Assembly: GCF_032854445.1 (NCBI RefSeq)
Contig: NC_088302.1
Coordinates: 39,252,191-39,316,190, forward strand
Source of the DNA: Liolophura sinensis
Taxonomy: Eukaryota > Mollusca > Polyplacophora > Chitonida > Chitonidae
Reading direction: 5' to 3'
DNA length: 64,000 nt
The stretch's first letter is position 1. Each line of letters starts with the position of its first letter. Position numbers and translations under genes: made by a program. Below are positions 20,605-32,446 of this stretch, in pieces. The notes beneath the pieces are model-generated. The model had not been told where the DNA came from, did no database searches, and worked only from the letters and a program-made list of their open reading frames with translations.

Positions 20605-21456
20605 ACTGGTTGCTAAAGTGTTAAAAGACGGGTAACTGAACAGGCTGGATATAGGGCCTTTATATATGCCACTGTATGATGTTCATATGATATGAAATGG
20701 ATTAGATTTCATAACCTACCTATCTTCATATATTTAACACCGAGTCATCCCTTGTATATAAATATGGTCAATTTCGTAACTTCATAGATACTTCAACCAG
20801 AGTAGGGGAATTGATGTCTCTTATATGTCGTACAGACAGTTTACTTTGTGTGATGACGTTTTACATTTGACTGATACACTTAATTATTGAAATTCGCGTT
20901 GGATGTCGAAAATGTTACTGTCTGTTTCCAGGACATGCGATCGTGTTTAATTGTGATTAGTCCTCCGATAGGTCTATCGAAAATGAGCTGGAACTCTAGA
21001 ATTAGGCAATACAATTTCCACGGACAAAATTTCATTGCTAAATGCGGAAGAAGGTCCATTTTGAAAGTCATTTTGCGACTTAACGACGTTTTGATCTATC
21101 TCCCAACAAACAACAAAAGGCTAAATCTAGCCCTCTGAGGAATTCCATCAAGCTGATCATTTTACGTGGTTTTAAACTGAATATTATGATGCCCTCTGCG
21201 TGCACCAAGCAAACTCATTGCACTGCGTGGTGTCTGTTCCACTAACAAGCTGTCACAAAGCGGTGACAAGGCTTCGTCAAGAACGTTTATTATGGTGACT
21301 TACCTCTTCACTACACCATCTTGTCATGGAATGTTACGACAGGCGCAATTTGCGACTATTTGCGATTTTCTTTAAGTAGGCCTTCGGGGAAATTCTTCTG
21401 AATATAACGACCACGCGCGGGATAGGTGAAACCATTTTACAGAATGCGTCCAGCAA

Positions 21457-21789
21457 ATGAACGAAAAATCGCAAGCACAATCACATAACGGTGCCGTCAT
21501 GAGTGACCCGCCACCCGGACACCTTTGGGTTAACGCGGAAAGTGGCTACGAAATGGCACCAAGACTGAAAACAGACGTTTTGGCCCAGATAGGTGGATTG
21601 ATTGCATGGTGTGAGGCTCAATGCTTTGTTCTAACATGGGTACAGTGGAAAGTTCAAGTTTATGCAATATGTAAATATTACTGTAATCAGCTGCTAATTG
21701 ATTATATACCAAGATATTATTACATTAGTCTTCGTCTCCGAGGTAAATTATGTTCTTGTTATAACATTCATAGTTGTGTATTTGTATAA
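21457..21789 (+). CDS. Unrecognised ORF, possible exon
   Basis: A 110-codon ORF whose first ~45 codons (SDPPPGHLWVNAESGYEMAP and on) look more coding-like than the AT-rich remainder. A TTTTACAG precedes it at about 21436-21443. No family is recognised, no partner exons were found, and it could be chance. Confidence 0.15.
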   Translation: MNEKSQAQSHNGAVMSDPPPGHLWVNAESGYEMAPRLKTDVLAQIGGLIAWCEAQCFVLTWVQWKVQVYAICKYYCNQLLIDYIPRYYYISLRLRGKLCSCYNIHSCVFV

Positions 21790-22079
21790 ATGCATATTCC
21801 TTTTGTCAGATGATATGGTACCACTTATAAAGAAATTTTTGCCATCAGGTGCATAATATGAACAGAAAAAAACAGACTAAAATGTTTTATATTTTTACAC
21901 ATTGAAATAAACATATATTTTCATTTGTACAACAGTCTTTTGCGTTTCTTTTTTTTTTTTGGTTACTTTTGTACAGCTCCATGAAATTCATACATTTCAT
22001 TCCGTATCCAATTAACTATTTTTTCGAACAGTTGTCAAACGAATGCGACCTGTTTAAAATTAAATGATTCGCAAAGATT

Positions 22080-23450
22080 ACTGATTTCCGGTATTATGTT
22101 TTCTAAAGATTAAGTACTGTTTTCCGGACCGTATTGTGACTCGTAAAGATTAAGTACTAGTTTCCAGTATTGTGACTGTATAGGTTACTGGTTTCTGGTA
22201 GTGTGACTTGTAAAGGTTACTGATTTCCGGTATTGTGACTCGTATAGGTTACTGATTCTGGCACTGTAACTCGGACAAGTTTCTGGTTCTGGTATTGTGA
22301 CTCGCATAGGTTACTGTTTTCTGGTAGTGTGATTCGTATAGGTTACTGTTTTCTGGTGTTGTGACTCGTATAGGTTATTGATTTCTGGTATTGTAACTCG
22401 TATAGGTTACCGATTTCTGGTATTGTGACTCGTATAGGTTATTGATCTCTGGTATTGTAACTCGCATAAGTTACTGATTTCTGGTATTGTGACTCGTATA
22501 GGTTACTGATTTCTGGTATTGTGACTCGTAATGGTTACTGATTTCTGGTATTGTGACTCGTATAGGTTATTGATTTCTGGTATAGTAACTCGTATAGGTT
22601 ACCGATTTCTGGAATTGTGACTCGTATGTGTTACTGGTTTCGGGTATTGTAACTCGTATAGGTCACTGGTTTCTGGTATTGTGACTCGTATAGGTTACTG
22701 GTTTCTGGTAGTATGACTTGTATAGGTTACTGATTTTGGTATTGTGACTCGTATAGCTTACTGGTCTCTGGCATTGTGATTCGTAGAGGTTACTGATTTC
22801 TGGTATTCTGACTCGTAAAGATTTCTGATTTCGGATATTGTGACTCGTAATGGTTACTCATTTCTGGTATTGTAAATCGTATACGTTATTGGTTTCTGGG
22901 ATTGTGACTCGTATAGGTTACTGGTTTCGGGTATTGTAACTCGCGTGGGTTACTGATTTCTGGCATTGTGACTCGTATAGGTTACTGATTTCTGGTATTG
23001 TGACTCGTACATGTTTCTGGTTTTGTGATTCGTACAGGTTACTGGTTTCGGGTATTGTAACTCGTACAAGTTATTAGTTTCGGGTATTGTGAGTCCTCTA
23101 GGTTACTGGTTTCTGGTATTGTGAATCGTATATGTTACTGGTTTCTGGCATTGTGACTCGCATAGGTGACTGGTTTCTGGTTTTGTGATTCGTAAAGGTT
23201 ACTGATTTCTGGTACTGTGACTCGTATAAGTTGCTAATTTCTGGTATTGTGACTCGTATAGGTTACTGGTCTCTGGTATTGTGACTCCTATAGGTTATTG
23301 ATTTCTGGTACTGTAACTTGTTAAGGTTACTGATTTCTGTTACTGTGACTAGTATAGGCTGCTGGTTTCTGGTATTGTGACCGTATAGGTTACTGATTTC
23401 TAGTATTGTGGCTCGTACAGATTACTGGTTTCTGGTATTGTGATTCATTA
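22080..23450. repeat. 32-bp minisatellite
   Basis: About 40 units of GGTTACTGATTTCTGGTATTGTGACTCGTATA type, with many point variants and no higher-order structure seen. Confidence 0.92.
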
Positions 23451-23689
23451 TTTTTTGTTGAAAGTACAAACATTTTAAATGACCTACGGCGTAAAACATT
23501 AATCAAATAAATATATTTTAAATGACTTAATCGAAGTGGAGCCGGTCTCAAAACATGTTTCATATTTCAAACAATTTAACATATTTTTAAGTTTCTTTTC
23601 CACACTTACAAAATCGCGCTTTTCAACAGTGTACAAGTTGAAGTGGATACATATATTTTACCTGACCTGATCACGTTCGTTATTTGTAC

Positions 23690-23862
23690 CTCAGCCGAAT
23701 ACCTGGTTCTCGGTGGAGCCAAGACGTTTGCCAGTTACCTGACAAGGACGATAGCTTTTCTCCGTCACTTCCGCCCCCAATCGTCTTAAATCTGACCGTT
23801 GCAGTTTATGTGAAACAAAGCTTTACGGCGTAAAAAGCCAATCAAGTAAATGAACTAGTGTA
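23690..23862 (+). mobile_element. SINE-like copy with a different head, same 3' tail
   Basis: The head includes GCCAGTTACCTGACAAGGACG, similar to 52130-52345 rather than to the main family; the tail is TTACGGCGTAAAAAGCCAATC. An isolated tail (TACGGCGTAAAACATTAATC) also occurs at 23485-23515. Confidence 0.55.
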
Positions 23863-24289
23863 AGTGTGCACTTTGAGAGAACAAACACCCACCCCAGTTA
23901 AATGTAGAAATTGTCGTGCTGTGCACACGGGGAGGATACTCTGTATTTCAGCCTTATCTGTGAGTGGTGAAGAATCGCTTAACGACCCAGATCACCCCCA
24001 AAATGGATTGGTTCTCAGCCGAAGGTTTTTATCTGAGCGCAAAATTCCATCCAAATCCATATATAACTATTTCAGTGAAGTTGTCAACAGACACACAGAC
24101 AGACAAAAAGTCAGACGGATTTATAGCTTTTATTCTTTCATTGACAAAAACTTTGACCAAAGGTAGCGAGTCCCATGTTTGGGTTCCCTCGCAATGGTGT
24201 AAGACGATGGCTAATCATAGGTTTCTATGCCTTTCTTTTAGATTTTCTCATGGCGAAGGTTGCCGGAGCTTCGCTCTGAACTGAACACG

Positions 24290-25725
24290 GATTATCTTGC
24301 ATTAAACGATGTTTGACCCAAGGTTCTCATGGCCAATTACCGGACTCCCTTGTACTGATGTAAAACGTTGTCTAACACCAGGTACCCCATGACCATTTAC
24401 CGGAATCCCTTATGCTGATGTAATACGTTGTTTGACCTAAGGTTCCCGTGCCCATTTAAAGGTCTCCCTTATACTGATATAAAACGTTGTTTGACCCAAG
24501 GTTCCAAGGGAAATTTACCGGACTCCCTTGTACTGGTGTAAAATGTTGTTTGACCTAAGGTTCCCGTGGCCATTTACTGGACTCCCTTATACTGATATAA
24601 AACGTTGTTTGACCCAAGGTTCCAAGGGAAATTTACCGGACTCCCTTGTACTGATGTAAAACGTTGTTTGACCCAAGTTTCCCATGGCCATTTACCAAAC
24701 TCCCTTATACTGATGCAATGCGTTGTTTGACCAAAGGTTCCAATGGCCATTCACCGGACTCCCTTATACTGGTGTAAAATGTTGTTTGACCTAAGGTTCC
24801 CGTGGCCATTTACTGGACTCCCTTATACTGATATAAAACGTTGTTTGACCCAAGGTTCCCATGGAAATTTACTGGACCCCTTATACTGATGTAAAACGAC
24901 CCAAGGTTCCCATGGCCATTTACAGGGCTCCCGTACAATGATATAAAACGTTGCTTGATCTAAGGTTCCCATGGCCTATTGCCGGTCTCCCTTATACTGA
25001 TGTAAATCGATGTTTGACCTAAAGTTCCCATAGCCAATTACCGAACACCCTCATAGTCATATTAAACGTTATTTGACCTTATACCCTTATTCCCTTATAC
25101 TGATGTAAAACGTTGTTTGACCCACAGTTTTCATTGCCGTTTACCGAACTCCTTTATAGTGGCATAAAACATTGTTTGACACAAGGTACCCCATGGCCAT
25201 TCACCGAACTCCCTCATACTGATATAAAACGTTGTTTGACCCACAGCTCTCATTGCCATTTACCGAACTCCTTTATAGTGGCATAAAACGTTGTTTGACA
25301 CAAGGTACCCCATGGCCATTCACCGAACTCCCTCATACTGATATAAAACGTTGTTTAACCCAAAGTTCTCATGGCCATTTACCGAACACCCTCATATTGA
25401 TATAAAACTTTGTTTGACACAAGGTACCCCAAAGCCATTTACCGACCTCCCTCATAGTCATATAAAACGTTATTTGACACAAGGTACCCCATGGCCATTT
25501 ACCGAGCTCCTTTATATTGATGTAAAACGTTGTTTGACACCAGGTACCCCATGGCCATTTACCAGACTCCCTTATACTGATGTAAAACATTGTTTGACCC
25601 AAAGCTCCCTGGCCATTTACCGAACTCCCTTATACTGATGTAAAACGTTGTTTGACACAATGTACCACATGGCCATTTACTGGACTTCCTTACAATGATA
25701 TAAAACGTTGTTTGAGAAAGTTCAA
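24290..25725. repeat. 59-bp minisatellite
   Basis: About 24 units containing CGTTGTTTGACCCAAGGTTCC, ATGGCCATTTACCGGACTCC and TTATACTGATGTAAAA. Short ORFs within it (for example 25351-25638) only translate the repeat. Confidence 0.92.
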
Positions 25726-26060
25726 AGGACCTTCTTCTAAAACGCCTTGACACAGAACACTCCGTGGTCAAAGGTTTCCAAGAATCTCCTCTACCCATAA
25801 GACTGACCGCCATCGTATATACGTGGGTATTAGTGTGTACATGACGTTAAGCAACAATCTAAACAAACTAGCACGTAGAGAGAGATGCAGATGTGGAGAA
25901 ATATTTCGAATGTAAGTAAACAGAATATATGGAATTATACTATTCGACGTGTGTTGTTCGGTGACTGGCTGTTTTGAGCCATCACAGATCTTGCAAAGTC
26001 TAACTCAAATAAAAGTAGTACATTACAGATAACAAACTCTAGTACTAATGTTAAATCGTT

Positions 26061-26240
26061 TTTATTGTCAAACTACGAACAGTGGATCTGAGAGGTCATT
26101 GACAGTGTGGTGCAAACGTCTTGGAGAAGCCGTAAGTCATGGTGACGGGGGTAATGAAGAGTAAGTTGGAATAAAAACTAAAAGCTCCAGTAACAAAAAA
26201 CAACCAGCTACATACACCTAGGGTAAGGGCCGGTTTTATT
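26061..26240 (-). promoter_or_regulatory. Candidate polyadenylation signals of the serine hydrolase gene
   Basis: AATAAA on the minus strand at 26240-26235 (7 nt past the stop) and at 26066-26061 (about 180 nt past). The second is the more usual distance. Confidence 0.4.
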
Positions 26241-26246
26241 CACAAG

Positions 26247-26992
26247 TCACCTTTCCGTCAGAATGTTTATATTAAAAATGATATAGAAAAAGAGGACATA
26301 GAAATACATACAGTTATGTTTGAAAAGTACAGATCCTGTCGAAGTGCAAAAATCTTTCGGCCTCGTTTTCGTCGTATCGTCAAGCTGAAGGCCCCGGATG
26401 AAGGTCGTTGGGTGATTCTCGGCCACGGGATAGTCGAGGTAAGACAAAACGGCTTTGTCGTGAGGATGCGGACGAAATCTTACGGTGATCGGATCGCTAC
26501 CATCGTCTGCCCCCATAACATACCACAACGGTCCAACGTATGTGGCCACAAATGTGTTCGGATGTCTCATAGCTTTCAACACCATTTCGCCAAAGCGCCC
26601 GTAATGAAGTCTCAAAGGTGCATTTTCAGAACCACCTAGTGAGATAGTTATGTTACCAAAAGCTAAATGTCCGTAAACCCCTGTGTAATCCGCTAGAGGG
26701 CGTGTCGGCTTCCGGCTTGCGCCGTGTTGATCAGGTCTGGGCTGTTTCGGTTTCTCAGGACCCGGCCGTTCGTAAGGTAGCGGGAATTTACAGGCGGTTG
26801 TCATATTCAGCCATGATCGTTCCCCTAGTAACAGATCAGCGGCGAAATACCCGACTTCCTGTGTGACATATCGTTTGTTCCGGTCCAGCGGTCCACTGAC
26901 GGAGAAGAACAGCCCAGCGTCAACATCCGGGAACAGCCATAAACCGGATGTATAGGAAATGATTCCACCAGAATGCCAGAGCTTCCGATAAC
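26247..26992 (-). CDS. Serine hydrolase exon 5: HSG motif and C-terminal beta domain
   Basis: Acceptor CTCTGCAG. Encodes YRKLWHSGGIISYTSGLWLF with HSG in the KTG position. A Pro/Lys-rich linker (ERPGPEKPKQPRPDQ) and a beta domain (LADYTGVYGHLAFGNITI) follow. The last ~20 residues are hydrophobic and aromatic (YFYVLFFYIIFNINI). These could be a membrane tail, or read-through past a GTATGT donor-like site after FKHN, in which case the true C-terminus is in an unseen exon. The stop at 26247 is used by default. Confidence 0.82.
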
Positions 26993-29900
26993 CTGCAGAG
27001 GGACAAAAAAAAGGAGAGCTCAGTCATGACAACATGGCCCAAAAGGCATCGCTTCGATTTAATCCAGAAATATTGTTGCACAGCTGCGGTGACGGAGGAG
27101 ATAGTCAGCCTCGTAAAGGAATCCATACCAAGGTTCAATTCCTAGTTAGGCTTCTGTAGGATATCAAAGCTGGCAATCTTTGTGCATCCTCGCATAGCAC
27201 TCGACATTAAGGGTTGAGCCAGGTACTGGTCGGCGTCCTTATGTTGAGAGTGTGGATCGTCGCCCTTGGTGACTTGGGCTTTCCACTTGTTTTGATTGTT
27301 TGGGGGCTTTTACAAACTGAGTGCTGAAGGTATACCACTGACCATTAGCGAGTAAACAACCATATTTTCCATGTACGATATACAAAAAATTTCGCTGAGC
27401 AAAACTAGCGCGATGCTATACTGGAGAACCAACAAATGTAATTCAACCTAAGCCGGCATACAAGCGCTGAAGACCAATTATTGCTGTCATGGCCTTAAAA
27501 CGACGCAAGCACGAAACCAGGATTGAGCCAAATCCGATCCACTGAAAGGGCACAATTCAATTTCCATTGGCTGTTATAAGTTACAAAAGCGGTGTCAATG
27601 TATACACACTTATGAACAAGTTGGTGTTGTTTCGTATTGGTTAACAACGAAATGTTATGAAATGTGCATGATTTGGATCAGTAAAAACACATAACGTATG
27701 CATGGGACTGCGTGTAGATTAAGAAGCCTTACCTCTGTAATTAGAGTTCACCCAGCCAAGAGCATATGCTATTGTAACATCATGGATCGGATACGTTGGC
27801 TTTATTTTGTCATTTGGAAAAAAACCTCCCGGCATTTGCCCCTCATAAGTGTCCGCCATTTTGAGGAGGTACGGGGAAAGAGGATTGTGAGATCGCAGCA
27901 TTGCGGAGATATTCAGGTGAAACTTGATCCATTTTGTCATGTCCTCAGCTGTGGAGAATACGGAGCCTGCAGGTCCAGCAGGATTGACGCTTCTGCAAGT
28001 AACGTCACGAATGTGAGATGAAAATGCTCTAGACGGTAAGGCAGAAACATGCCATGGGTCCCTGTGTGTCTAATATGCAGAAATGTTACCTAATCCTGAA
28101 TCTAACCTGAATTATTGCGTATTGCTTTATAATCAATATCGTTAAAACGGTACTGCTAAGTGTCAAGGTGAATGCTACAGGTGATTGAGCATTCCGCCCC
28201 GGATCAAACAAATTACCCTCAAAAGAAATTCCAATTCGCTATTCAAGTTAGTGTGTTTATGAGTGTTAACCCGTCCCCTTTACCTCTAAAGAATACATGA
28301 AGCGATTGATTTTTGTTTCTTAATATGCAATATGGAATGTGTCCTGACGTATAAATGTATAAATAAAGCTTCTGAGCTTTTTCCTTGGGGATGAAAATGC
28401 TTTAAACTCCAGTTTCCTACGGTCCCAGTGGTCAGTCTGGAAATTTAGTAGCCTGTGTTCGTGATGTCAAGGGTGGTAGCTGTCTAAACAACACCACGGG
28501 AGAAAGAGCCCAGCTGGAACGGCGTTAAGCTGGCCCCGCTAATCCTGTAAGTTCATAGTTGGCATAGGTCCGAAAAATTTTGGCCGTTGACCGAATGGAT
28601 GCATCAGTTTAAGGGTAGTTAAGAAAATATACTTCAAAAACTATTTTTCAAGTTTTAAATAAAACCATTATCTTTGTTTTAGAGTTTCTTTTCATGTATC
28701 TTTAACCCGTACTTACGTTATCAAGTCTTTTGAAATATTCACTAGCTCCCCATTCACTGTTATATACGGTAGAGCAAAGTTTTCAAAACCGTGGTCATCG
28801 TTTACGAAGCCCGTTGACGTCATGCCGAGCGGGGTGAAGATGTTGTCGCGCACCAAGTCTTCCCAGCTAGCTTTACCCAGAACTTCCGCCACGTAACCCG
28901 CCAGGGAGTACATGTAGTTGTTGTATAAGAAGTTTGTCCGGATAGGCTCGGTGGCCTCCATGAATTGTAATCGCCTGTAAGAAGAAGAAATGTTCGCTCC
29001 GCTATGATGGAAATATTACTGAGGTGTTAATGAAGGGGCCTCAAGTTTAAATTCAAAGCTGAACCAAAAACATTTATTTATTTATTACATTGTTGCGTGA
29101 TGCCATAATAAAGATTTTTCACCATTGCAATCACTTTCGTGGGTGGAGGGAACCGGGGTGACCGGTGTAAGCCTTTGGCAAGTTACCGACGAACTTTCCC
29201 ACATATGGCATACAGATATGTGCAATGTATGGAGAGGTAGCATGACCTACTGTTGGCCGCCATAGTAGAGTACTGCGGCTATCCAAGCCCATGTTAACGT
29301 CTCCAATATGACTGACTGCCTATTGTGCTGCTAGGGTGATAATGTCACGTGTATCCCCTCTGATGATGGAAGACAAGTGGTTTTCAAGGAAGGACAGACG
29401 GGTCAAACGGTCAAAAAGGCTTCGTCGACAGCTTATTGTCAAGACACCAAAACCAGTGCGAACTGGAAAGATATGCCGTGTAATGACTAGTAAAGAAATA
29501 TGTCCTAATCACAGTTCAAGACATTAGCCTTTAAAATAATCAAAATAGATCAGAAGTCAAATTGCCAACTTGTAAAATGCTGCCCACTGACCCGAATTAT
29601 CTCGTCATGCATAAAAAGCGGTAGCAAAACAAATATGCTACCGTATACAGAAGAAATTACCTGACAAGATCTGACCTAGTGACGTCATCAGGGAAACCAT
29701 TCAGAAGAGCACTAAAATAACTGGGGACACCCATTTTGTGAGCGAGGAGGTCCCTCAAGTTAGCGATGTCAGTGCGCAACTCATCGCTGAAGCGGAAGTC
29801 ATCTCCAAGGATCTTGCGAACAGGTGTATCCCATGTGATACTACAAAAAAACCCAGGATATAGCACTGTAGCAGCTGTTGCCGAAAATAGTATAAAAAGT

Positions 29901-31696
29901 ACAAAACCTTCGAAAAGACCAATATTCAATTTAAAAATTATAATTATTTCCAATAAATATACATAGATAAATACAGATTTCTTTAAAATAAAACACATTT
30001 CATATTGATAAAAGAGACACTCATGTAAAGTGCCTATAATCTGAGGGAAGCTGGATCGATAGATACAAAAGTTTGATTTCATGGTTCAAGATTGCACTGC
30101 GTCGGTCTTTAGTGAAAACCTTGAATTCTCTAGTCGGTGCCAAGCCAAATTTATTGACATTGACAATCGTGGTACTTTCTCATTTTGTGTCAGCATGTTG
30201 TTAAACATCCAATCAATCAATCATCCAGTTTTTATTAGATACCAAGTATGAAAGGAGGACGCAAGCACTCACAGCCATTTTGCGAGGTACACCCCAAGAA
30301 CTACAGATTCATTCATTCAAGCACCTGAACGTCGTACTATGAGTGAAAATGCGTTGAACCAAACAAATATATAGATAAGGGAGATAACTGAAGTAGCCTG
30401 GACAATATTGCTATAGCGATCAAAACACACAAGAGCAGAACTAAACTAATTGCTGCTGATGCAAAAGACAAAAACCCAGCCGGGTCCCAAATGGATATCA
30501 AGTACAAGCTATTATACAGGTCTCTTTTTTTCTTTTACAATGCTCCTCTGTTTTAAGGAAATCATATTGAATAGGTAAATTAGCCGTTCTTTCATTAGCC
30601 TGAAACGTTCCACTCTGCACATACGAACGCGTTACGGCACACTACAAGAAAGTGACGAATTACTCAGGATTAAGTTAAGTTAACAAAATGTTAACAAATA
30701 ATGTTAACACTTACACGATTTAATAGCGGAAGAAAATGGAGTAACGGAGTCAGCCGCAGCACTTACCATTTACCTGACAAGTCCGCTGACTTAACGCCGA
30801 GCCAGAGAGACCTAGATACGAGTCTGTGTCCTCACTGGCCAAACGCTGATCCGCTGCGGCGATCAAAATGTCGGTCTCAAGCCGCCGATGTCACATATCT
30901 ATGTTATTTTTCTACAGCGCGCAAAATTAAAGGCATTCTGTCTATTTATGTTCTTGGAAATTTTGTGACAGTAAGGATATGATGATGTCGTTAATAAGAA
31001 AGAATTCTCAAAGGTGGACAGCGGGAAACGTTTCCCAATGTCTACTGTTCTCACAAATATCATGTCTTCGTCAAACTTGATTTCAAGTCCATTCCTAATA
31101 TATGCAGTGATATAACTTTTCCATATAACCTCGTAAATGAACTTTTCGTAAATTGTTGTGAAAGCTAAGTCAAGCAACCTTTTTAAGAAATTAGCTTAAA
31201 TGTCGCAACTTGTGAATAAGGTGTCTCAAGACATGGTATGTGTTGTCAAGCATGACCTGAGTACGGCGTAAAACACCATTCAAATAAATAAATAACTAGG
31301 ACATGATCTTGTTCGCAAAACCTGACACTCATTATAAAGTCACCTTACGAAATGATCACTCCACAAAGAAATAACTTACTTCTGTTCCTGAGACAAGATC
31401 TTCCCCAGTATGGTAGAGGTAAAAGCCTTAGACAAGGATCCAATGCAAAACCGTGTGTTCCGTGTTGCAGGCTTCCCGTTTTCTCTATCCGCCTTACCGA
31501 ATCCTCTACTCCACACAAAGGAGTCGCCTTTCACCAAAGTTACCGCCATTGCTGGTACATTTCGACATTTTACCAATTTTTGAACGTATGCCGTCAACTC
31601 GTTCAGCTGATCCCTTGTCGGTATTCCAGTCAAGTCCAGGTGCGCTGCACAAAAGGTACACAAAATGAATCCCAGCACGCCAGTATAGCTATACAT
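26247..31696 (-). CDS. Secreted serine beta-lactamase-like / PBP-like protein (gigasin-6/LACTB type), 5 exons
   Basis: Minus-strand exons in order: 31696-31380, 29840-29661, 28974-28717, 27992-27733, 26992-26247. Phases 2,2,2,1 match and the join is 586 codons plus TGA. Residues 1-22 (MYSYTGVLGFILCTFCAAHL...) look like a signal peptide. Motifs in the order of class C beta-lactamases/PBPs: S87-L-S-K90 (nucleophile Ser and base Lys), Y183-N-N185 (YxN), H345-S-G347 in the KTG position. SVFSTAEDMTKW and FTPLGMTSTGF also fit the fold. HSG in place of KTG is known in esterase/LACTB-like members, so peptidase or esterase activity is more likely than beta-lactam hydrolysis (inference). A C-terminal domain with LADYTGVYGHLAFGNITI resembles the all-beta domain that often follows this fold. 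Bivalve shell matrices contain a relative, gigasin-6. AATAAA occurs on this strand at 26240-26235 and 26066-26061. Confidence 0.88.
27733..27992 (-). CDS. Serine hydrolase exon 4
   Basis: Acceptor CTTGCAG; donor AGAG|GTAAGG, phase 1. Encodes SVNPAGPAGSVFSTAEDMTK then WIKFHLNISAMLRSH and YALGWVNSNYRG. The GSVFSTAEDM segment is the block that precedes the helical region in this family, and the exon ends just before the HSG motif. Confidence 0.87.
28717..28974 (-). CDS. Serine hydrolase exon 3: YxN motif
   Basis: Acceptor CTTACAG; donor AC|GTAAGT. Encodes RLQFMEATEPIRTNFLYNN then YMYSLAGYVAEVLGKASWED and DNIFTPLGMTSTGF. Y183-N-N185 is the YxN catalytic motif, and the downstream PLGM-T block is strongly conserved in PBP-like hydrolases. 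Confidence 0.88.
29661..29840 (-). CDS. Serine hydrolase exon 2
   Basis: Acceptor TTTTTTTGTAG; donor CAG|GTAATT. The first base completes Asn, giving SQEQNITWDTPVRKIL across the junction. It continues ILGDDFRFSDELRTDIANLR and DLLAHKMGVPSYFSALL. LLAHKMG corresponds to the family's LLSHRTG block. Confidence 0.87.
31250..31300 (+). mobile_element. SINE 3' tail fragment
   Basis: GAGTACGGCGTAAAACACCA then TTCAAATAAATAAATAAC. Lies in intron 1 of the minus-strand hydrolase gene. Confidence 0.75.
31380..31696 (-). CDS. Serine hydrolase exon 1: signal peptide and SxxK motif
   Basis: ATG at 31696; donor AA|GTAAGT at 31380. It ends in phase 2, so the frame-extended QK* readthrough is an artefact. It encodes the signal peptide, NVPAMAVTLVKGDSFVWSRG and FCIGSLSKAFTST with the active-site Ser87. 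On the minus strand a CTGCAG lies just upstream of the ATG and could be a 5'-UTR acceptor. Confidence 0.88.
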
Positions 31697-32309
31697 GTTT
31701 GGTTATATCTCTCCACTGCAGATATAAAGAGAGACAGAATCACACAACGACGCACTGAAGCACAAATAGCAAAGCCCAGAGACTCTTCTTGCCCCAGTAA
31801 TCCATACCATAAAAAGTGCTTTTGCTGGACGCCTTTAAAATTTCCATCATTTTGAAACTTTTTCCCCTTTGATCACGAAACTTTTACATATGCGCCCATG
31901 ACAGAATCTGTCTGACTTCCGGTTAGTTCAGGATAGCAATCAGAGCAAACAAGAAGCTTCCTCGTAATCGTTATATCACTTAATTATTGTCCTGAAAACG
32001 AAATCGACGGGAGTCTTCAGATCTAAGACTATACTGCATCAACTCTAGGCTTGTCATCGGGCCACTTTATCTGCATTAGTTCTCCCCGACATTTTCTATC
32101 CTCGCACCTTACGACGAACTTCCTCTGGTATCGACAGCTCGGCAGTCATCAGAACAGCACTCTACTGTATCCAGCATAATCAGCTGAAACCGCCACAGTG
32201 CTTTTCCACCAGTATTCCGGAGATTTAATTATCATTCACACAAATTCGTAGCCATGTCACGAAAGGTAAAAACTCAACCTTGGTAGTTCGAGTAGCTGGG
32301 GTTTAATGT

Positions 32310-32446
32310 AATTTGGCCCGATGGCATTGTGATTATTCGCTGGATTCGATGAGGGAAATAACGGAGGTGCCGTGCTCAAGGCCTCTGCCGACTTGAGCAG
32401 GAATTTCCCCGGGGCCCCTTGCTCTACTTAATCACAATATATCGGG
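32310..32446. repeat. Nested inverted repeats
   Basis: Outer arms: CCCGAT plus ATTGTGATTA (to 32335) against TAATCACAAT (32429-32438) plus ATCGGG. Inner perfect 8-bp stem TGCTCAAG/CTTGAGCA around an 11-base loop near 32371-32399. GC-richer than its surroundings. Confidence 0.6.

Larger units (their letters stand above)
18953..22079. other. SLC6 3' flank / intergenic
   Basis: Probably begins with the transporter 3' UTR. AT-rich, with no clear poly(A) signal beyond short AATAAA/ATTAAA matches. Apart from the SINE fragment and the weak ORF listed, nothing is recognised. Confidence 0.6.

Noticed and set aside
22080-25725. CRISPR-like arrays
   Set aside because: Units are contiguous and diverged with no unique spacers, and the genome is eukaryotic; these are minisatellites.
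25351-25813. Plus- and minus-strand ORFs with PFTELPH-like or GKWPWGT-like repeats
   Set aside because: Translation of the 59-bp minisatellite.
26316-26639. 107-codon plus-strand ORF
   Set aside because: Antisense shadow of hydrolase exon 5.
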